Positions 9,101 through 18,184 of a stretch of DNA of 53,326 bases are shown here, piece after piece. Numbering within the stretch: position 1 is the first letter of the stretch; every line of letters begins with the position of its first letter. The notes under the pieces were generated by a model. That model was given only the letters and a program-made list of their open reading frames with translations. It did no database searches and had not been told where the DNA came from. The translations under genes and the position numbers were made by a program. The stretch covers positions 1 through 53,326 of the forward strand of contig NZ_JAUYOJ010000237.1 in the NCBI RefSeq assembly GCF_030697925.1. Direction: 5' to 3'. The stretch is from Phenylobacterium sp. Its GTDB lineage: Bacteria; Pseudomonadota; Alphaproteobacteria; Caulobacterales; Caulobacteraceae.

Positions 9101-10663
9101 GTGGGTTCGACGACGAAAGACACTGCGCCCGCGAGTCCGGGCGGTCCCAACCGGGGCATGCAGGACCTGACCACCGGTCCGATCGGCAAGACCCTGATCC
9201 TGTTCGCCCTGCCGGTGCTGGGCTCCAACATCCTGCAGTCGTTGAACGGCACGGCCAACGCCATCTGGGTGAGCCATATCCTGGGTGAGGCGGCGCTGAC
9301 GGCCACGGTGAACGCCAACAATATCTTCTTCCTGATGCTGGGCGCCGTGTTCGGCATCTCCATGGCCGCCAACCTGCTGATCTCGCAGTCGGTGGGGGCC
9401 AAGGACCTCCCCATGGTGAAGCGGGTGGTGGGCTCGTCCATCAGCTTCTTCCTGGTGCTGTCCCTGGCCGTGGGCGTCGCTGGCTACATGCTGACGCCGG
9501 CGGTCCTGCGGATCATGCAGACCCCGCCGGACGCCACCCGGGACGCGATCACCTATCTGCGGGTGATCTTCCTGGCCATGCCGTTCATGTACTTCTTCTC
9601 GTTCGTGATGATGGCCCAGCGCGGCGCGGGCGACTCGCGCACGCCGTTCTATTTCTCGCTGGTGGCGGTCGGCCTGGATGTGGTCCTGAACCCCCTGCTG
9701 ATGATCGGCGTCGGCCCCCTGCCGCGCATGGGGATCGCGGGCTCCGCCACCGCCACCCTGATCAGCCAGACGCTCACGCTCATCGCGATGATCGTCTATC
9801 TCTACCGCACCAAGTCGGTGCTGATCCTGCGCCCCGGCGAATGGACCCTGCTGAAGCCGCAGTTCGAGATCATCAAGACCCTGGTGGTGAAGGGCTTCCC
9901 CATGGCCCTGCAGATGCTGGTCATCTCGGGCGCGGCGGTGGTGATGATCTCCTTCGTCAACGCCTATGGTTCGCGGACGGCGGCCGGCTACGGCGCGGCG
10001 ATCCAGCTCTGGACCTATATCCAGATGCCGGCCATGGCGCTCGGCGCGGCGGTCTCCTCCATGGCCGCCCAGAACGTCGGCGCGGGCCGCATGGATCGGG
10101 TGAACCTGGTGGCGGGCCGCGGCGTACTGATCGCCGCGGTCATGACAGGCGCCCCCGTGCTGCTGATCTATCTGGTCGAGCCCTATGTGCTGCGGCTGTT
10201 CCTGCCGGCGACCAGCCCGTCCCTGCCGATCGCCATGCACATCAACGCCTACGTGCTGTGGGGCTTCATTCCCTTCGGCATGGCCTTCGTCCTGAACGGC
10301 GTCATCCGCGCCACCGGCTCGGTCTGGCCGCCGCTGCTGGGCCTGCTGATCTCCATGTGGGTGGTGCGCATCCCCTTCGCCCAGATCCTGGAACCCGTTC
10401 TGGGCGCGGACGCCATCTGGTGGAGCTTCCCGCTGGGCTCGATGACCTCCCTGGTCCTGGCGGCGGGCTACTACCGTTTCGGCGGCTGGCGCAAGGCCAG
10501 GCTGATGGGCGGTATTCCGCGCGGCGCGGCGCCTGACACCGGCCTCGGCCCCCCGTCCCTGGCCGAGGAGAGCGAGGCGGTCGAGGCCGCCAGCCAGTGG
10601 CAGGACGAGCCTAGGGCTCCGTCAGCGCCGAATAGACCAAGGTCCGAAGCTCCCGCCGTATAG
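9101..10663 (+). CDS. MATE family efflux transporter
   Basis: Membrane exporter of up to 520 residues with about twelve helices and the two-lobed pattern of MATE (NorM/DinF-like) multidrug exporters, which use a proton or sodium gradient. Typical segments include the N-terminal GPIGKTLILFALPVLGSNILQ and ISMAANLLISQSVGAKD in helix 2. The GTG at 9101 is chosen because GGGGAG lies 5-10 bases upstream; an ATG at 9158 would remove 19 polar residues. The C-terminal 40 residues are polar and extend 53 bp into the 3' end of the opposing serine hydrolase gene, an unusually long tail-to-tail overlap. Confidence 0.9.
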   Translation: MGSTTKDTAPASPGGPNRGMQDLTTGPIGKTLILFALPVLGSNILQSLNGTANAIWVSHILGEAALTATVNANNIFFLMLGAVFGISMAANLLISQSVGAKDLPMVKRVVGSSISFFLVLSLAVGVAGYMLTPAVLRIMQTPPDATRDAITYLRVIFLAMPFMYFFSFVMMAQRGAGDSRTPFYFSLVAVGLDVVLNPLLMIGVGPLPRMGIAGSATATLISQTLTLIAMIVYLYRTKSVLILRPGEWTLLKPQFEIIKTLVVKGFPMALQMLVISGAAVVMISFVNAYGSRTAAGYGAAIQLWTYIQMPAMALGAAVSSMAAQNVGAGRMDRVNLVAGRGVLIAAVMTGAPVLLIYLVEPYVLRLFLPATSPSLPIAMHINAYVLWGFIPFGMAFVLNGVIRATGSVWPPLLGLLISMWVVRIPFAQILEPVLGADAIWWSFPLGSMTSLVLAAGYYRFGGWRKARLMGGIPRGAAPDTGLGPPSLAEESEAVEAASQWQDEPRAPSAPNRPRSEAPAV

Positions 10664-11831
10664 GATAGGTGCTGGACGGCAGGACCTGGGTCATGAACAC
10701 GACCTGGATGTCCTCCACCGGGTCGATCCAGAACGCCGTCGAGGCGGCCCCGCCCCAGTAGTATTCGCCGGGGCTCGAGGTCAGCATCGCCGCGACCGGG
10801 TCGAAAGTCACCGCGAAGCCGAGCCCGAACCCGACCCCGGCGTTGGTCGCCTCCGAGAACAGGGAGCGCGAGAGCTTGGTCAGGTCCTGGCCGCCGGGCA
10901 GGTGGTTCGAAGCCATCAGCTTCAGCGTCCTGGGCGCGATCAGCCGCTGGCCGTCCAGGGCGCCGCCCGCCCCCAACATCCTGCAGAAGGCCATGTAGTC
11001 TTTCGCCGTCGAGACCAGGCCGCCGCCTCCGGAATGGAAGTCGGACGCCTTGAGATAGGGGCTGGTCTCCGGATCGTCCTGCAGGTCCAGGCCACCGGCG
11101 GGGGTGGCGTTGTAGCAGGCCGCGAACCGCGACCGCTGGTCCTCGCGGACATGGAATCCCGTGTCGGTCATGCCCAGGGGATCGAAGATCCGCTGCTGCA
11201 GGAAGGCCTGGAACGGTTGGCCGGAGATCCGCTCGATCAGCACGCCCAGCACGTCGGTGGAAACGGAATAGTTCCAGGCCTCGCCCGGCGAGAACTCCAG
11301 CGGGAGCTTGGCCAGGTGGTTGACGAACGCGTCCATGTCGCCGTCGCCGGTGGTCCCGCCGATCTTCAGCTTGCGATAGGCGGCGTCGACATTGGTGCGG
11401 TTCTGGAAGCCGTAGGTCAGGCCCGAGGTGTGGCGCAGCAGGTCGACCATCTGCATGGGCCGCGTCGGCGGCGTGGTCATGAACTGCGGCGTCACCCCGG
11501 CGGCGAAGACGCCCAGGTTCTTCCACTCCGGGATGAACTTCGCCACCGGATCGTCCAGGGCGACCAGGCCTTCCTCGACCAGCATCATGAAGGCGATGCT
11601 CGTGATCGGCTTGGTCATCGAATAGATGCGGAAGAGGGTGTCGGTGGCGATCGGCTTGCCGCGCTCGCGATCGGCCAGGCCCATCAGGCCCTCATGGACC
11701 AGCTCCCCGCGCCGGGAAATCTGCACCTGGGCGCCGGGAAGACGGCCGGAGTCGATGTAGCGGGTCTGCAGGAAGCGATCGAGCTTCGCCAGGCGTTCGT
11801 TGGAAAAGCCGAGCTTCTCGGGCCGTGTCAT
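10611..11831 (-). CDS. Serine hydrolase, class C beta-lactamase / EstB-like esterase
   Basis: A 406-residue protein of the beta-lactamase-related serine hydrolase family. The nucleophile motif Ser71-Met-Thr-Lys74 (SMTK) and the tyrosine of the YxS motif at Tyr188 (WNYSVS) are visible, and HTSGL follows the usual family pattern. No signal peptide is seen, which points to a cytoplasmic esterase rather than a secreted beta-lactamase. The ATG at 11831 has GGAGAG upstream; a longer frame to 11897 lacks support. It is divergent from the acyl-CoA dehydrogenase gene and overlaps the MATE gene at its 3' end. Confidence 0.88.
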   Translation of the reverse strand: MTRPEKLGFSNERLAKLDRFLQTRYIDSGRLPGAQVQISRRGELVHEGLMGLADRERGKPIATDTLFRIYSMTKPITSIAFMMLVEEGLVALDDPVAKFIPEWKNLGVFAAGVTPQFMTTPPTRPMQMVDLLRHTSGLTYGFQNRTNVDAAYRKLKIGGTTGDGDMDAFVNHLAKLPLEFSPGEAWNYSVSTDVLGVLIERISGQPFQAFLQQRIFDPLGMTDTGFHVREDQRSRFAACYNATPAGGLDLQDDPETSPYLKASDFHSGGGGLVSTAKDYMAFCRMLGAGGALDGQRLIAPRTLKLMASNHLPGGQDLTKLSRSLFSEATNAGVGFGLGFAVTFDPVAAMLTSSPGEYYWGGAASTAFWIDPVEDIQVVFMTQVLPSSTYPIRRELRTLVYSALTEP

Positions 11832-11946
11832 GCGGTTTCTCTCCGTGAATGTCTCACCTCCACCGTGCCGGGTCGGAGGCCCTTGTTTCAACAGCAAGTT
11901 CGCGGCGAGCCCCTAGGAGGGCAGGGCGCGTCCTAGAAAAATCGTC

Positions 11947-11963
11947 TCCGCTTATGAAGCGGA
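11947..11963. promoter_or_regulatory. Inverted repeat in divergent hydrolase/dehydrogenase promoter region
   Basis: TCCGCTT and AAGCGGA are perfect inverted arms around ATG, within the 283-bp region between the serine hydrolase and the acyl-CoA dehydrogenase. It sits immediately upstream of a candidate promoter for the dehydrogenase, a usual place for a regulator site. No cognate regulator is encoded beside it. Confidence 0.35.
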
Positions 11964-11965
11964 CG

Positions 11966-11994
11966 TTGCGTCAGGCAAACAGGCGTTTGATACT
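11966..11994 (+). promoter_or_regulatory. Candidate promoter of acyl-CoA dehydrogenase gene
   Basis: TTGCGT and GATACT are spaced by 17 bases, a fair housekeeping-type match, oriented toward the acyl-CoA dehydrogenase. It would give a leader of about 110 bases containing the hairpin at 12082-12098. Confidence 0.4.
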
Positions 11995-12081
11995 GTCCCC
12001 AGGCGCGACGACCTAAGAGGCTGTCTCGGCGCGATATTTCCGGATGGCGGCGACTGTGGCCATACCGACTTTTTGAAAAAC

Positions 12082-12098
12082 ACCCGCGCGAGGCGGGT
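12082..12098 (+). other. Hairpin in leader of acyl-CoA dehydrogenase mRNA
   Basis: ACCCGC and GCGGGT form a 6-bp stem with loop GCGAG, 16 bases before the start codon and just upstream of the Shine-Dalgarno GGGAGG at 12104-12109. It could stabilise the 5' end of the message or tune initiation. A run CTTTTTGAAAAA precedes it. Confidence 0.35.
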
Positions 12099-12114
12099 AT
12101 ATGGGAGGCCCTAG

Positions 12115-13443
12115 ATGGCTTGGGATTTTGAAACCGACCCCGAATTCCAGAAGAAGCTCGACTGGATCGAGGACTTCATGCGCGAGGAAGTCGAACCCCT
12201 CAGCCACCTGGGCATGGCCGCCCACGGCCCGCTGGGCCGCGAGAAGTTCATCAAGCCGCTGCAGCAGAAGGTGAAGGACCAGGGCCTGTGGGCCTGCCAC
12301 CTGGGCCCCGAACTGGGCGGCCAGGGCTATGGCCAGCTCAAGCTGGGCCTGATGAATGAGAAGCTGGGCCGCAACGGCATGGCCCCCACCGTGTTCGGCT
12401 GCCAGGCGCCCGACACCGGCAACGCCGAGATCATCGCCCACTACGGCACCGACAAGCAGAAGGAGCAGTACCTCTGGCCGCTGCTGAACGGCGAGATCCG
12501 CTCGGCCTTCTCCATGTCCGAGCCCACCGGCGGCTCCGATCCCCTGACCTTCAAGACCCGCGCCGTGCTGGACGGCGATGAGTGGGTGATCAACGGCGAG
12601 AAATGGTTCTCCACCAACGCCCGCTGGTCAAAGGTGCTGGTGCTCTATGCGGTCACCGACCCCGACGCCAAGGACCCCTATCGCCGGACCTCGATCTTCC
12701 TGGTCCCGACCGACACCCCGGGCGTGGAAATCATCCGCAATGTGGGCGTGGGCGGCGGCGGCGAGATCGGCGGCGGGTCGGAAGGCTATGTCCGCTACAA
12801 CGATGTGCGTCTGCCCTATGACGCACTGCTTGGCGATCGCGGCGCGGCCTTCGTCATCGCCCAGGTCCGTCTGGGCGGCGGGCGAGTCCACCACGCCATG
12901 CGCACGGTAGGCGCCTGCAAGCACGCCCTGGACCTGATGTGCCAGCGGGCGGTGTCGCGCAACACCCGCGACGGCAAGCTCGCCGACCTGCAGATGGTCC
13001 AGGCCGACATCGCGGATTCTTGGATCGCCCTGGAGAGCTTCCGCCTGCTGGTGCTGCGCACCGCCTGGCTGATCGACAAGCACAAGGACTACAACCTGGT
13101 GCGCAAGGACATCGCCGCCATCAAGGTGATGATGCCCAAGGTCTATAACGACATCGCCACGAAGGCCGCCCACCTGCACGGGGCGCTGGGGGTCTCCAAC
13201 GAGATGCCGTTCATGCACATGGTCACCAGCTCGCTGGTCATGGGCATCGCCGACGGCCCCACCGAGGTCCACAAGGTGACCCTCGCCAAGCAGGTGCTGA
13301 AGGACTATCGGCCCGACAACGACCTCTTCCCCAAGTACCACATCCCCCGCCTTCGCGAGGCGGCCGAGGAGAAGTACGGGGCCGAGCTGGCCGAGATCAA
13401 GGAAGGCTACGCCAAGCTGCGCCGCGAGGCGGCTCCGGCCTAG
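12115..13443 (+). CDS. Acyl-CoA dehydrogenase (ACAD10/11-like)
   Basis: A 442-residue FAD enzyme that introduces the alpha-beta double bond in acyl-CoAs. The three-domain architecture is visible: helical N-domain, the middle beta domain (MSEPTGGSDP and NGEKWFST), and the C-terminal helical bundle with HGALGVSNEMP. At the catalytic-base position ADGPTEVH replaces the YEGT of medium-chain enzymes, so Asp would stand where Glu376 is; this pattern is known from the ACAD10/11-like branch. The start has GGGAGG upstream. It is followed by two hairpins and then an acyl-CoA ligase gene, so the pair could activate and oxidise the same acid. Confidence 0.92.
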   Translation: MAWDFETDPEFQKKLDWIEDFMREEVEPLSHLGMAAHGPLGREKFIKPLQQKVKDQGLWACHLGPELGGQGYGQLKLGLMNEKLGRNGMAPTVFGCQAPDTGNAEIIAHYGTDKQKEQYLWPLLNGEIRSAFSMSEPTGGSDPLTFKTRAVLDGDEWVINGEKWFSTNARWSKVLVLYAVTDPDAKDPYRRTSIFLVPTDTPGVEIIRNVGVGGGGEIGGGSEGYVRYNDVRLPYDALLGDRGAAFVIAQVRLGGGRVHHAMRTVGACKHALDLMCQRAVSRNTRDGKLADLQMVQADIADSWIALESFRLLVLRTAWLIDKHKDYNLVRKDIAAIKVMMPKVYNDIATKAAHLHGALGVSNEMPFMHMVTSSLVMGIADGPTEVHKVTLAKQVLKDYRPDNDLFPKYHIPRLREAAEEKYGAELAEIKEGYAKLRREAAPA

Positions 13444-13447
13444 ATTT

Positions 13448-13515
13448 GCGCCTTGCTTTCCGCAAGGCGCGCCTTGGCCCTAGTGTAGGGCGGCCCTGGG
13501 TTTTCGGGGCCGCCC
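13448..13515 (+). terminator. Tandem hairpins after acyl-CoA dehydrogenase gene
   Basis: Two strong hairpins follow the stop codon. The first (13448-13470) has a perfect 9-bp stem, GCGCCTTGC / GCAAGGCGC, with loop TTTCC. The second (13488-13515) pairs GGGCGGCCC with GGGCCGCCC across a 10-base loop and is followed by TTCCTATTTGATTTT, a T-rich tail. The second is a plausible intrinsic terminator, which would separate the dehydrogenase from the ligase operon or attenuate read-through. Confidence 0.6.
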
Positions 13516-13547
13516 TTCCTATTTGATTTTCAGATTCCAGAGACCGC

Positions 13548-15299
13548 ATGTCCGATATTCCCGTTCCCGCCTGGCCCGTGATGTCCATCGCCCAGGCCCA
13601 CGCCGCCCTGACCGCCCCCGGCGCCCGCTTCGAGATCGAGGAGAAGGTGATCCGCGGGGTGGTGACGCGGACCTGGAAGAACGCCCCGCCCACCCTGCGC
13701 GACGTGTTCGTCAACGGCCGCGCGTTCAAGGACCGCGAGTTCCTGGTCTACGAGAACGACCGCGCGACCTTCGAGGCCTTCGCCCGCGCGACCGTGACCC
13801 TGGCCCACCGCCTGGCGGCCGACGGGGTGAAGAAGGGCGACCGGGTCGCCGTCATCATGCGCAACCTGCCGGAATGGCCGGTGGCCTTCTGGGCCGGGAT
13901 CCTGGTCGGCGCCATCGTCACGCCGCTGAACGCCTGGTGGACGGGGCCGGAGCTGGAATACGGCCTGGCCGATTCCGGGACCAAGGTCGCCATCGTCGAT
14001 GACGAGCGCCTGGCGCGCATCCAGGAGTCGCTGCCGAACCTGCCGGCCCTCGAGAAGATTTACGTCCCGCGGCTGGCGGACGGCCCGACGGATCCCATGG
14101 TCGTTCGCCTTGAGGAGGTGATCGGGGCGGTCAATTCCTGGGGCGCGCTGCCCGACCTGCGTCTGCCCGACGTGGCCCTGGAACCGGAGGACGACGCCAC
14201 CATCCTCTACACCTCTGGCACGACCGGAAAGCCCAAGGGCGCGCTGGGCACGCACCGCAACATGACGTCGAACATCATGGCCGGCGGCATCTCGGCGGCG
14301 CGGAATTTCCTGCGCGCCGGCCAGCCCTTGCCGGAGTCCGATCCGCACAAGCTGCCGCAGCGCTGTTCGCTGCTGGTGGTGCCGCTGTTCCACGCCACCG
14401 GCCTGTCGGCCAACCTGTCGCCGAGCCTGAACGCCGGCGGCAAGATCGTGCTGATGCGCCGCTGGGAGCCCGAGCTGGCCATGCAGCTCATTGAGCGCGA
14501 GAAGGTCAACGCCACCGGCGGGGTGCCGACCATCGCCTGGCAGCTCATCGAGCATCCGGCGCGGTCGAAATACGACCTCTCATCCCTGCAGTCGGTGTCC
14601 TATGGCGGCGCGCCCTCCGCCCCGGAGCTGGTGCGCAAGATCGTCGAGGTCTTCCCGGCCTCCCAACCCGGCAACGGCTGGGGCATGACCGAGACCACGG
14701 CCACCTTCACCAGCCACCTGGGCAAGGACTACGAGAACCGCCCCGACAGCGCCGGCCCCGCCGCCCCGGTGGGCGAGATGCACGTCCGCGACCCGGCCGA
14801 CGGAGTCACCATCCTGCCGGAGGGCTCGGTCGGCGAGCTCTGGTGCAAGGGCCCGCAGGTGGTGAAAGGCTACTGGAACAAGCCCGAGGCCACCGCCGAG
14901 ACCTTCCAGGACGGCTGGCTGCGCACCGGCGACCTGGCGCGGATCGACGAAGAAGGCTTCCTGTTCATCATCGACCGGGCCAAGGACATGCTGATCCGCG
15001 GCGGCGAAAACATCTACTGCGTCGAGGTGGAGAATGTGCTGTACGACCACCCGGACGTGATGGACGCCGCCCTGGTCGGCATCCCCCACAAGACGTTGGG
15101 AGAGGAGCCTGCGGCCGTGGTGCACCTGAAGCCGGGCGGAACGGCGGATGAAGCGGAGCTGCGGGCCTTCGTGCGCGAGCGCCTGGCGGGCTTCAAGGTG
15201 CCGGTGAAGGTGGTGTTCTGGCCCGAGACCCTGCCGCGCAACGCCAATGGGAAGATCGTGAAGACCGAACTGAAGAAGATCTTCGAGACCGCCGTATGA
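13548..15299 (+). CDS. Class I adenylate-forming acyl-CoA ligase
   Basis: A 583-residue AMP-forming synthetase that activates a carboxylic acid to its CoA thioester. Motifs in order: P-loop TSGTTGKPKG at about 222-231, GWGMTETT near 378, the hinge and signature segment GWLRTGDLARIDEEG near 460, RGGENIY near 486, and the catalytic lysine in NANGKIVK near 567. These are complete, so it should be active; chain length cannot be told. It starts an overlapping set: its TGA shares ATGA with the FMN reductase start. It lies just downstream of an acyl-CoA dehydrogenase but is separated by hairpins. Confidence 0.92.
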   Translation: MSDIPVPAWPVMSIAQAHAALTAPGARFEIEEKVIRGVVTRTWKNAPPTLRDVFVNGRAFKDREFLVYENDRATFEAFARATVTLAHRLAADGVKKGDRVAVIMRNLPEWPVAFWAGILVGAIVTPLNAWWTGPELEYGLADSGTKVAIVDDERLARIQESLPNLPALEKIYVPRLADGPTDPMVVRLEEVIGAVNSWGALPDLRLPDVALEPEDDATILYTSGTTGKPKGALGTHRNMTSNIMAGGISAARNFLRAGQPLPESDPHKLPQRCSLLVVPLFHATGLSANLSPSLNAGGKIVLMRRWEPELAMQLIEREKVNATGGVPTIAWQLIEHPARSKYDLSSLQSVSYGGAPSAPELVRKIVEVFPASQPGNGWGMTETTATFTSHLGKDYENRPDSAGPAAPVGEMHVRDPADGVTILPEGSVGELWCKGPQVVKGYWNKPEATAETFQDGWLRTGDLARIDEEGFLFIIDRAKDMLIRGGENIYCVEVENVLYDHPDVMDAALVGIPHKTLGEEPAAVVHLKPGGTADEAELRAFVRERLAGFKVPVKVVFWPETLPRNANGKIVKTELKKIFETAV

Positions 15300-15871
15300 G
15301 CGGTCGCAAACCCTTGATCCTGGGCATCGGCGGCACCATCCGGTCGGGCTCCTCCACGGAGCGGGCCCTGCAGTGCGCGCTACGCGCCGTCGAAGCCCGG
15401 GGCGGGGAGACCCGCCTGCTGGGCGGGGAGTTCCTGGCCAAGCTGCCGATCTTCAATCCCGCGATCCTCGAGCCCACCGCCGAGCAGCAGGTCCTCGCCG
15501 ACGCCGTGCGCGCCGCCGACGGGGTGATCGTCGCCAGCCCGGGCTATCACGGGTCGATCTCCGGGGTGATCAAGAACGCCCTGGACAGCCTCGAGGTGCT
15601 GCGTGACGACCCGCGGCCCTATTTCACCGACCGGGCCGTGGGGGCGATTATCACCGCCGACGGCTGGCAGGCGGCGGGCACCACTTTGACCACGCTGCGA
15701 TCGATCATACATGCGCTCAGGGGCTGGCCGACGCCGTTCGGCGCGGCCCTGAACGCGACGTCGAACCTGTTCGACGCCGAGGGGGCCTGCCTCGAGGCGA
15801 AGGACGCCTGGCAACTCAGCACCGTCGGCGAACAGGTCTTCGACTTCGCCCAGATGAAGGTCGGCAAATGA
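15296..15871 (+). CDS. NADPH-dependent FMN reductase
   Basis: A 191-residue flavodoxin-fold reductase. The N-terminal motif GGTIRSGSSTERAL (10-23) and SPGYHGSISGVIKNALD (about 80-96) match the phosphate- and flavin-binding loops of the NADPH-dependent FMN reductase family (MsuE/ChrR-like), which supplies reduced flavin or reduces quinones and other small molecules. The ATG overlaps the ligase stop (ATGA), and its own stop overlaps the RibB-like gene in the same way, so the three products are probably made in step. The physiological electron acceptor cannot be read. Confidence 0.85.
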   Translation: MSGRKPLILGIGGTIRSGSSTERALQCALRAVEARGGETRLLGGEFLAKLPIFNPAILEPTAEQQVLADAVRAADGVIVASPGYHGSISGVIKNALDSLEVLRDDPRPYFTDRAVGAIITADGWQAAGTTLTTLRSIIHALRGWPTPFGAALNATSNLFDAEGACLEAKDAWQLSTVGEQVFDFAQMKVGK

Positions 15872-17019
15872 CAGGTCCCCGCCTGGTGACACCCGCCAAT
15901 GGTTCCGGCTCCGGCGAGGCGGCGCACGAATCCGCGATCTCGCCGATCGAGGACATCATCGAGGACGCCCGTAACGGCCGCCCCTACATCCTGGTCGACG
16001 CCGAGGACCGGGAGAACGAAGGCGACGTCATCATCCCGGCCCAGTTCGCCACTCCCGACCAGATCAACTTCATGGCCAAGCACGCCCGCGGCCTGATCTG
16101 TCTGTCGATCACCGCCGAGCGCGCGCGCGCTCTGCGCCTGCCGCCCATGGCCATGGACAACCAGTCGGGCCACGGCACGGCCTTCACCGTCTCGGTGGAG
16201 GCGCGCGAGGGGGTGACCACCGGCATCTCGGCCCACGACCGGGCCCACACCATCGCCGTGGCGGTCGACCCGACCAAGGGCGCCGACGACATTGTCTCCC
16301 CCGGCCACGTCTTCCCCCTGGTGGCCAAGGACGGCGGCGTCCTGGTCCGCGCCGGCCACACCGAAGCCGCGGTCGACATCAGCCGCATGGCCGGCCTCAA
16401 CCCGGCCGGGGTGATCTGCGAGATCATGAAGGACGACGGGTCCATGGCCCGCCTGCCCGACCTGATCGGCTTCGCCCAGCTCCACGGCCTGAAGATCGGC
16501 ACCATCGCCGACCTGATCGCCTATCGCCGCCGCACAGAGCGCCAGGTGGAGCGGGTGCTGGAGACGCCGTTCGACTCGACCTTCGGCGGTCGCTTCCGGA
16601 TGGTCATCTACCGCAACATCATCGACAAGACCGAGCACGTGGTCCTGACCAAGGGCAAGATCGATCCCGACAAGCCAACCCTGGTGCGCATGCACCGCGT
16701 CGACTTCGCCGCCGACATGCTGGGCCACAAGGAACAGCGCCGCGACTATGTCCCGCGCGCCCTCAAGGCGATCGCCGACTATGACGGGGCCGGGGTGGCG
16801 GTGTTCATCCGCGACTCGAATCCCTCCTGGCTGTCCGAACGCTACGGGGCCGAACCTGGCGCCGACCACGGGGCCAATGTGCTGCGCGACTACGGCGTGG
16901 GCGCCCAGATCCTGCTAGACCTCGGCGTGCGCGACATGGAGCTGCTGTCCAACTCGGCCACGGTCCTGCCGGGCTCCGGCGGCTACGGCCTCAAGATTGT
17001 CGGGCGCCGGCCGCTTTAG
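15868..17019 (+). CDS. ribB: 3,4-dihydroxy-2-butanone 4-phosphate synthase with degenerate GTP cyclohydrolase II domain
   Basis: A 383-residue RibBA-shaped protein of riboflavin synthesis. The N-terminal DHBP synthase domain (about 25-225) is intact: DAEDRENEGD at 44-53, the TGISAHDRAHT loop at 118-128, GHVFP at 146-150 and HTEAAVD at 164-170. The C-terminal half has the outline of GTP cyclohydrolase II, but the zinc motif (normally a GDVFGSxRCDCGxQL pattern) reads MHRVDFAADMLGHK and the domain contains no cysteine at all, so that activity should be lost. Such RibB-X hybrids are known in alphaproteobacteria. The gene overlaps the FMN reductase by 4 bp and shares its stop region with the opposing methyltransferase. 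Confidence 0.9.
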   Translation: MTGPRLVTPANGSGSGEAAHESAISPIEDIIEDARNGRPYILVDAEDRENEGDVIIPAQFATPDQINFMAKHARGLICLSITAERARALRLPPMAMDNQSGHGTAFTVSVEAREGVTTGISAHDRAHTIAVAVDPTKGADDIVSPGHVFPLVAKDGGVLVRAGHTEAAVDISRMAGLNPAGVICEIMKDDGSMARLPDLIGFAQLHGLKIGTIADLIAYRRRTERQVERVLETPFDSTFGGRFRMVIYRNIIDKTEHVVLTKGKIDPDKPTLVRMHRVDFAADMLGHKEQRRDYVPRALKAIADYDGAGVAVFIRDSNPSWLSERYGAEPGADHGANVLRDYGVGAQILLDLGVRDMELLSNSATVLPGSGGYGLKIVGRRPL

Positions 17020-17789
17020 CGGAACCATCCCCGCTTGCGGGGCGCGGGCCTGGCGCCGGCGCGAAATACCCAGTGCGGCCAGACCTGCTCGGAATGCAGG
17101 CGCCGCGCCATGACCAGCTCTTCGACCGCCTCCGTGGCCCCGCTGCACGAAGGTGTGTCGGCGTCGTCATAGGCGACGTAGCCACCGGGCGTCATGAACG
17201 GCCAGACCGCGTCCTGGGCGTATTTCACGCCGGAACAGATATCGCAGTCGATGTGGGCCAGGCCGAAGCTCGGCCTGGTCTTGGCGATGCCCGGGAAGGT
17301 GTCCTGGAACAGGCCCTTGACCACCACAAGGTTGGTGAGGCCGAGCGCGTCGCGCCGCGCGACCAGGGCCTCGTGGGAGTTGTCGCCGAAGTCGCCCTCG
17401 CCGTGCAGGTCGCGGGCGGCGTCGGTCGCCGGCATGCCCTCATAGGTGTCCAGCGCATAGACCTTGGCCCCCGGCGCCACGTCGTTGAGCACCCGGGCCA
17501 TGAACAGCGCATTGCCCCCGCGGTACGAGCCGAATTCGATGACGTCTTTGCCTGCGAGGCCCTCGAAGAACGAGGTCAGGATGAGGAACAGGTTCATCCG
17601 CTTGGCGTCGAGCATCACCGACCAGCCGTCGGCGGCCTCCAGGCCCGCCTGGTAAAGCGGATGGTGCGCGACCAGGTCGGCCACCCCCGCATGCATCAGG
17701 CCCCAGCCGCGCTGGTAGCCGTCGCGCGCGCTGCGCCCGCCCTTGAGGGTCGCCGGCGTGCCGATCTCAGGTAGCGGAATGAGGCCCAT
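17016..17789 (-). CDS. TylF/MycF-like SAM-dependent methyltransferase
   Basis: A 257-residue class I methyltransferase. The SAM-binding motif appears as VIEFGSYRGGNALFMA, followed by YALDTYEGMP, the metal-site-like AHIDCDICSGV and YDDADTPSC segments. These match the TylF family, whose characterised members O-methylate sugars with Mg2+. The substrate here is unknown; a cell-surface sugar is an inference. It starts at the ATG at 17789, stands alone and is tail-to-tail with the RibB gene through TTAG. Confidence 0.8.
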   Translation of the reverse strand: MGLIPLPEIGTPATLKGGRSARDGYQRGWGLMHAGVADLVAHHPLYQAGLEAADGWSVMLDAKRMNLFLILTSFFEGLAGKDVIEFGSYRGGNALFMARVLNDVAPGAKVYALDTYEGMPATDAARDLHGEGDFGDNSHEALVARRDALGLTNLVVVKGLFQDTFPGIAKTRPSFGLAHIDCDICSGVKYAQDAVWPFMTPGGYVAYDDADTPSCSGATEAVEELVMARRLHSEQVWPHWVFRAGARPAPRKRGWFR

Positions 17790-17842
17790 CTCGCCTTGCT
17801 ATGGGCCGTCGCCGCCCGGCGCACCCCCCCCCGATGGGAGCC

Positions 17843-18184
17843 TCAGGCGGTGGCGCTGCGCAGGGTGATGCTGGTGCAGCGTTTCGCCCGCGAGGCCCGC
17901 TGCAGGTCCTCCAGCCGCTTGGAAAGCCGGGTGGCCTGGGCGGTAGGCGCGCGATTCAGCGAGATCGGCGTGTAGTAGCTCGCCACCGCCTCGCCGCCGC
18001 GCATCTGGCGTTGGGCCGCCGCGTAGGCTCGCTGGGTGCGGGCCACCTCGAGGGCGAGTTGGCCGCAGGTCAGGCGGCGATAGTCGGGGACGGCGGCCGT
18101 CGCGGAGATGATCGGCGGCGGCGGCGCCGACGCGCAGGCGCAGACCAGCAGCGCCACGGCTGTGGACAGGATCGCCCCCCGCAT
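17843..18184 (-). CDS. Small lipoprotein of unknown function
   Basis: A 113-residue product with a signal peptide and a lipobox-like LVCAC (Cys17), followed by a proline stretch (APPPPI), then a helical segment with the conserved-looking CGQLALEVARTQ and a second pair of cysteine-containing stretches (Cys40 and Cys102 region) that could form a disulfide. The ATG at 18184 has a strong AGGGAGGG five bases upstream, which rules out a longer frame. I do not recognise a named family. It should be an envelope lipoprotein. It is divergent from the PEP-CTERM gene across an AT-rich region. Confidence 0.7.
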   Translation of the reverse strand: MRGAILSTAVALLVCACASAPPPPIISATAAVPDYRRLTCGQLALEVARTQRAYAAAQRQMRGGEAVASYYTPISLNRAPTAQATRLSKRLEDLQRASRAKRCTSITLRSATA

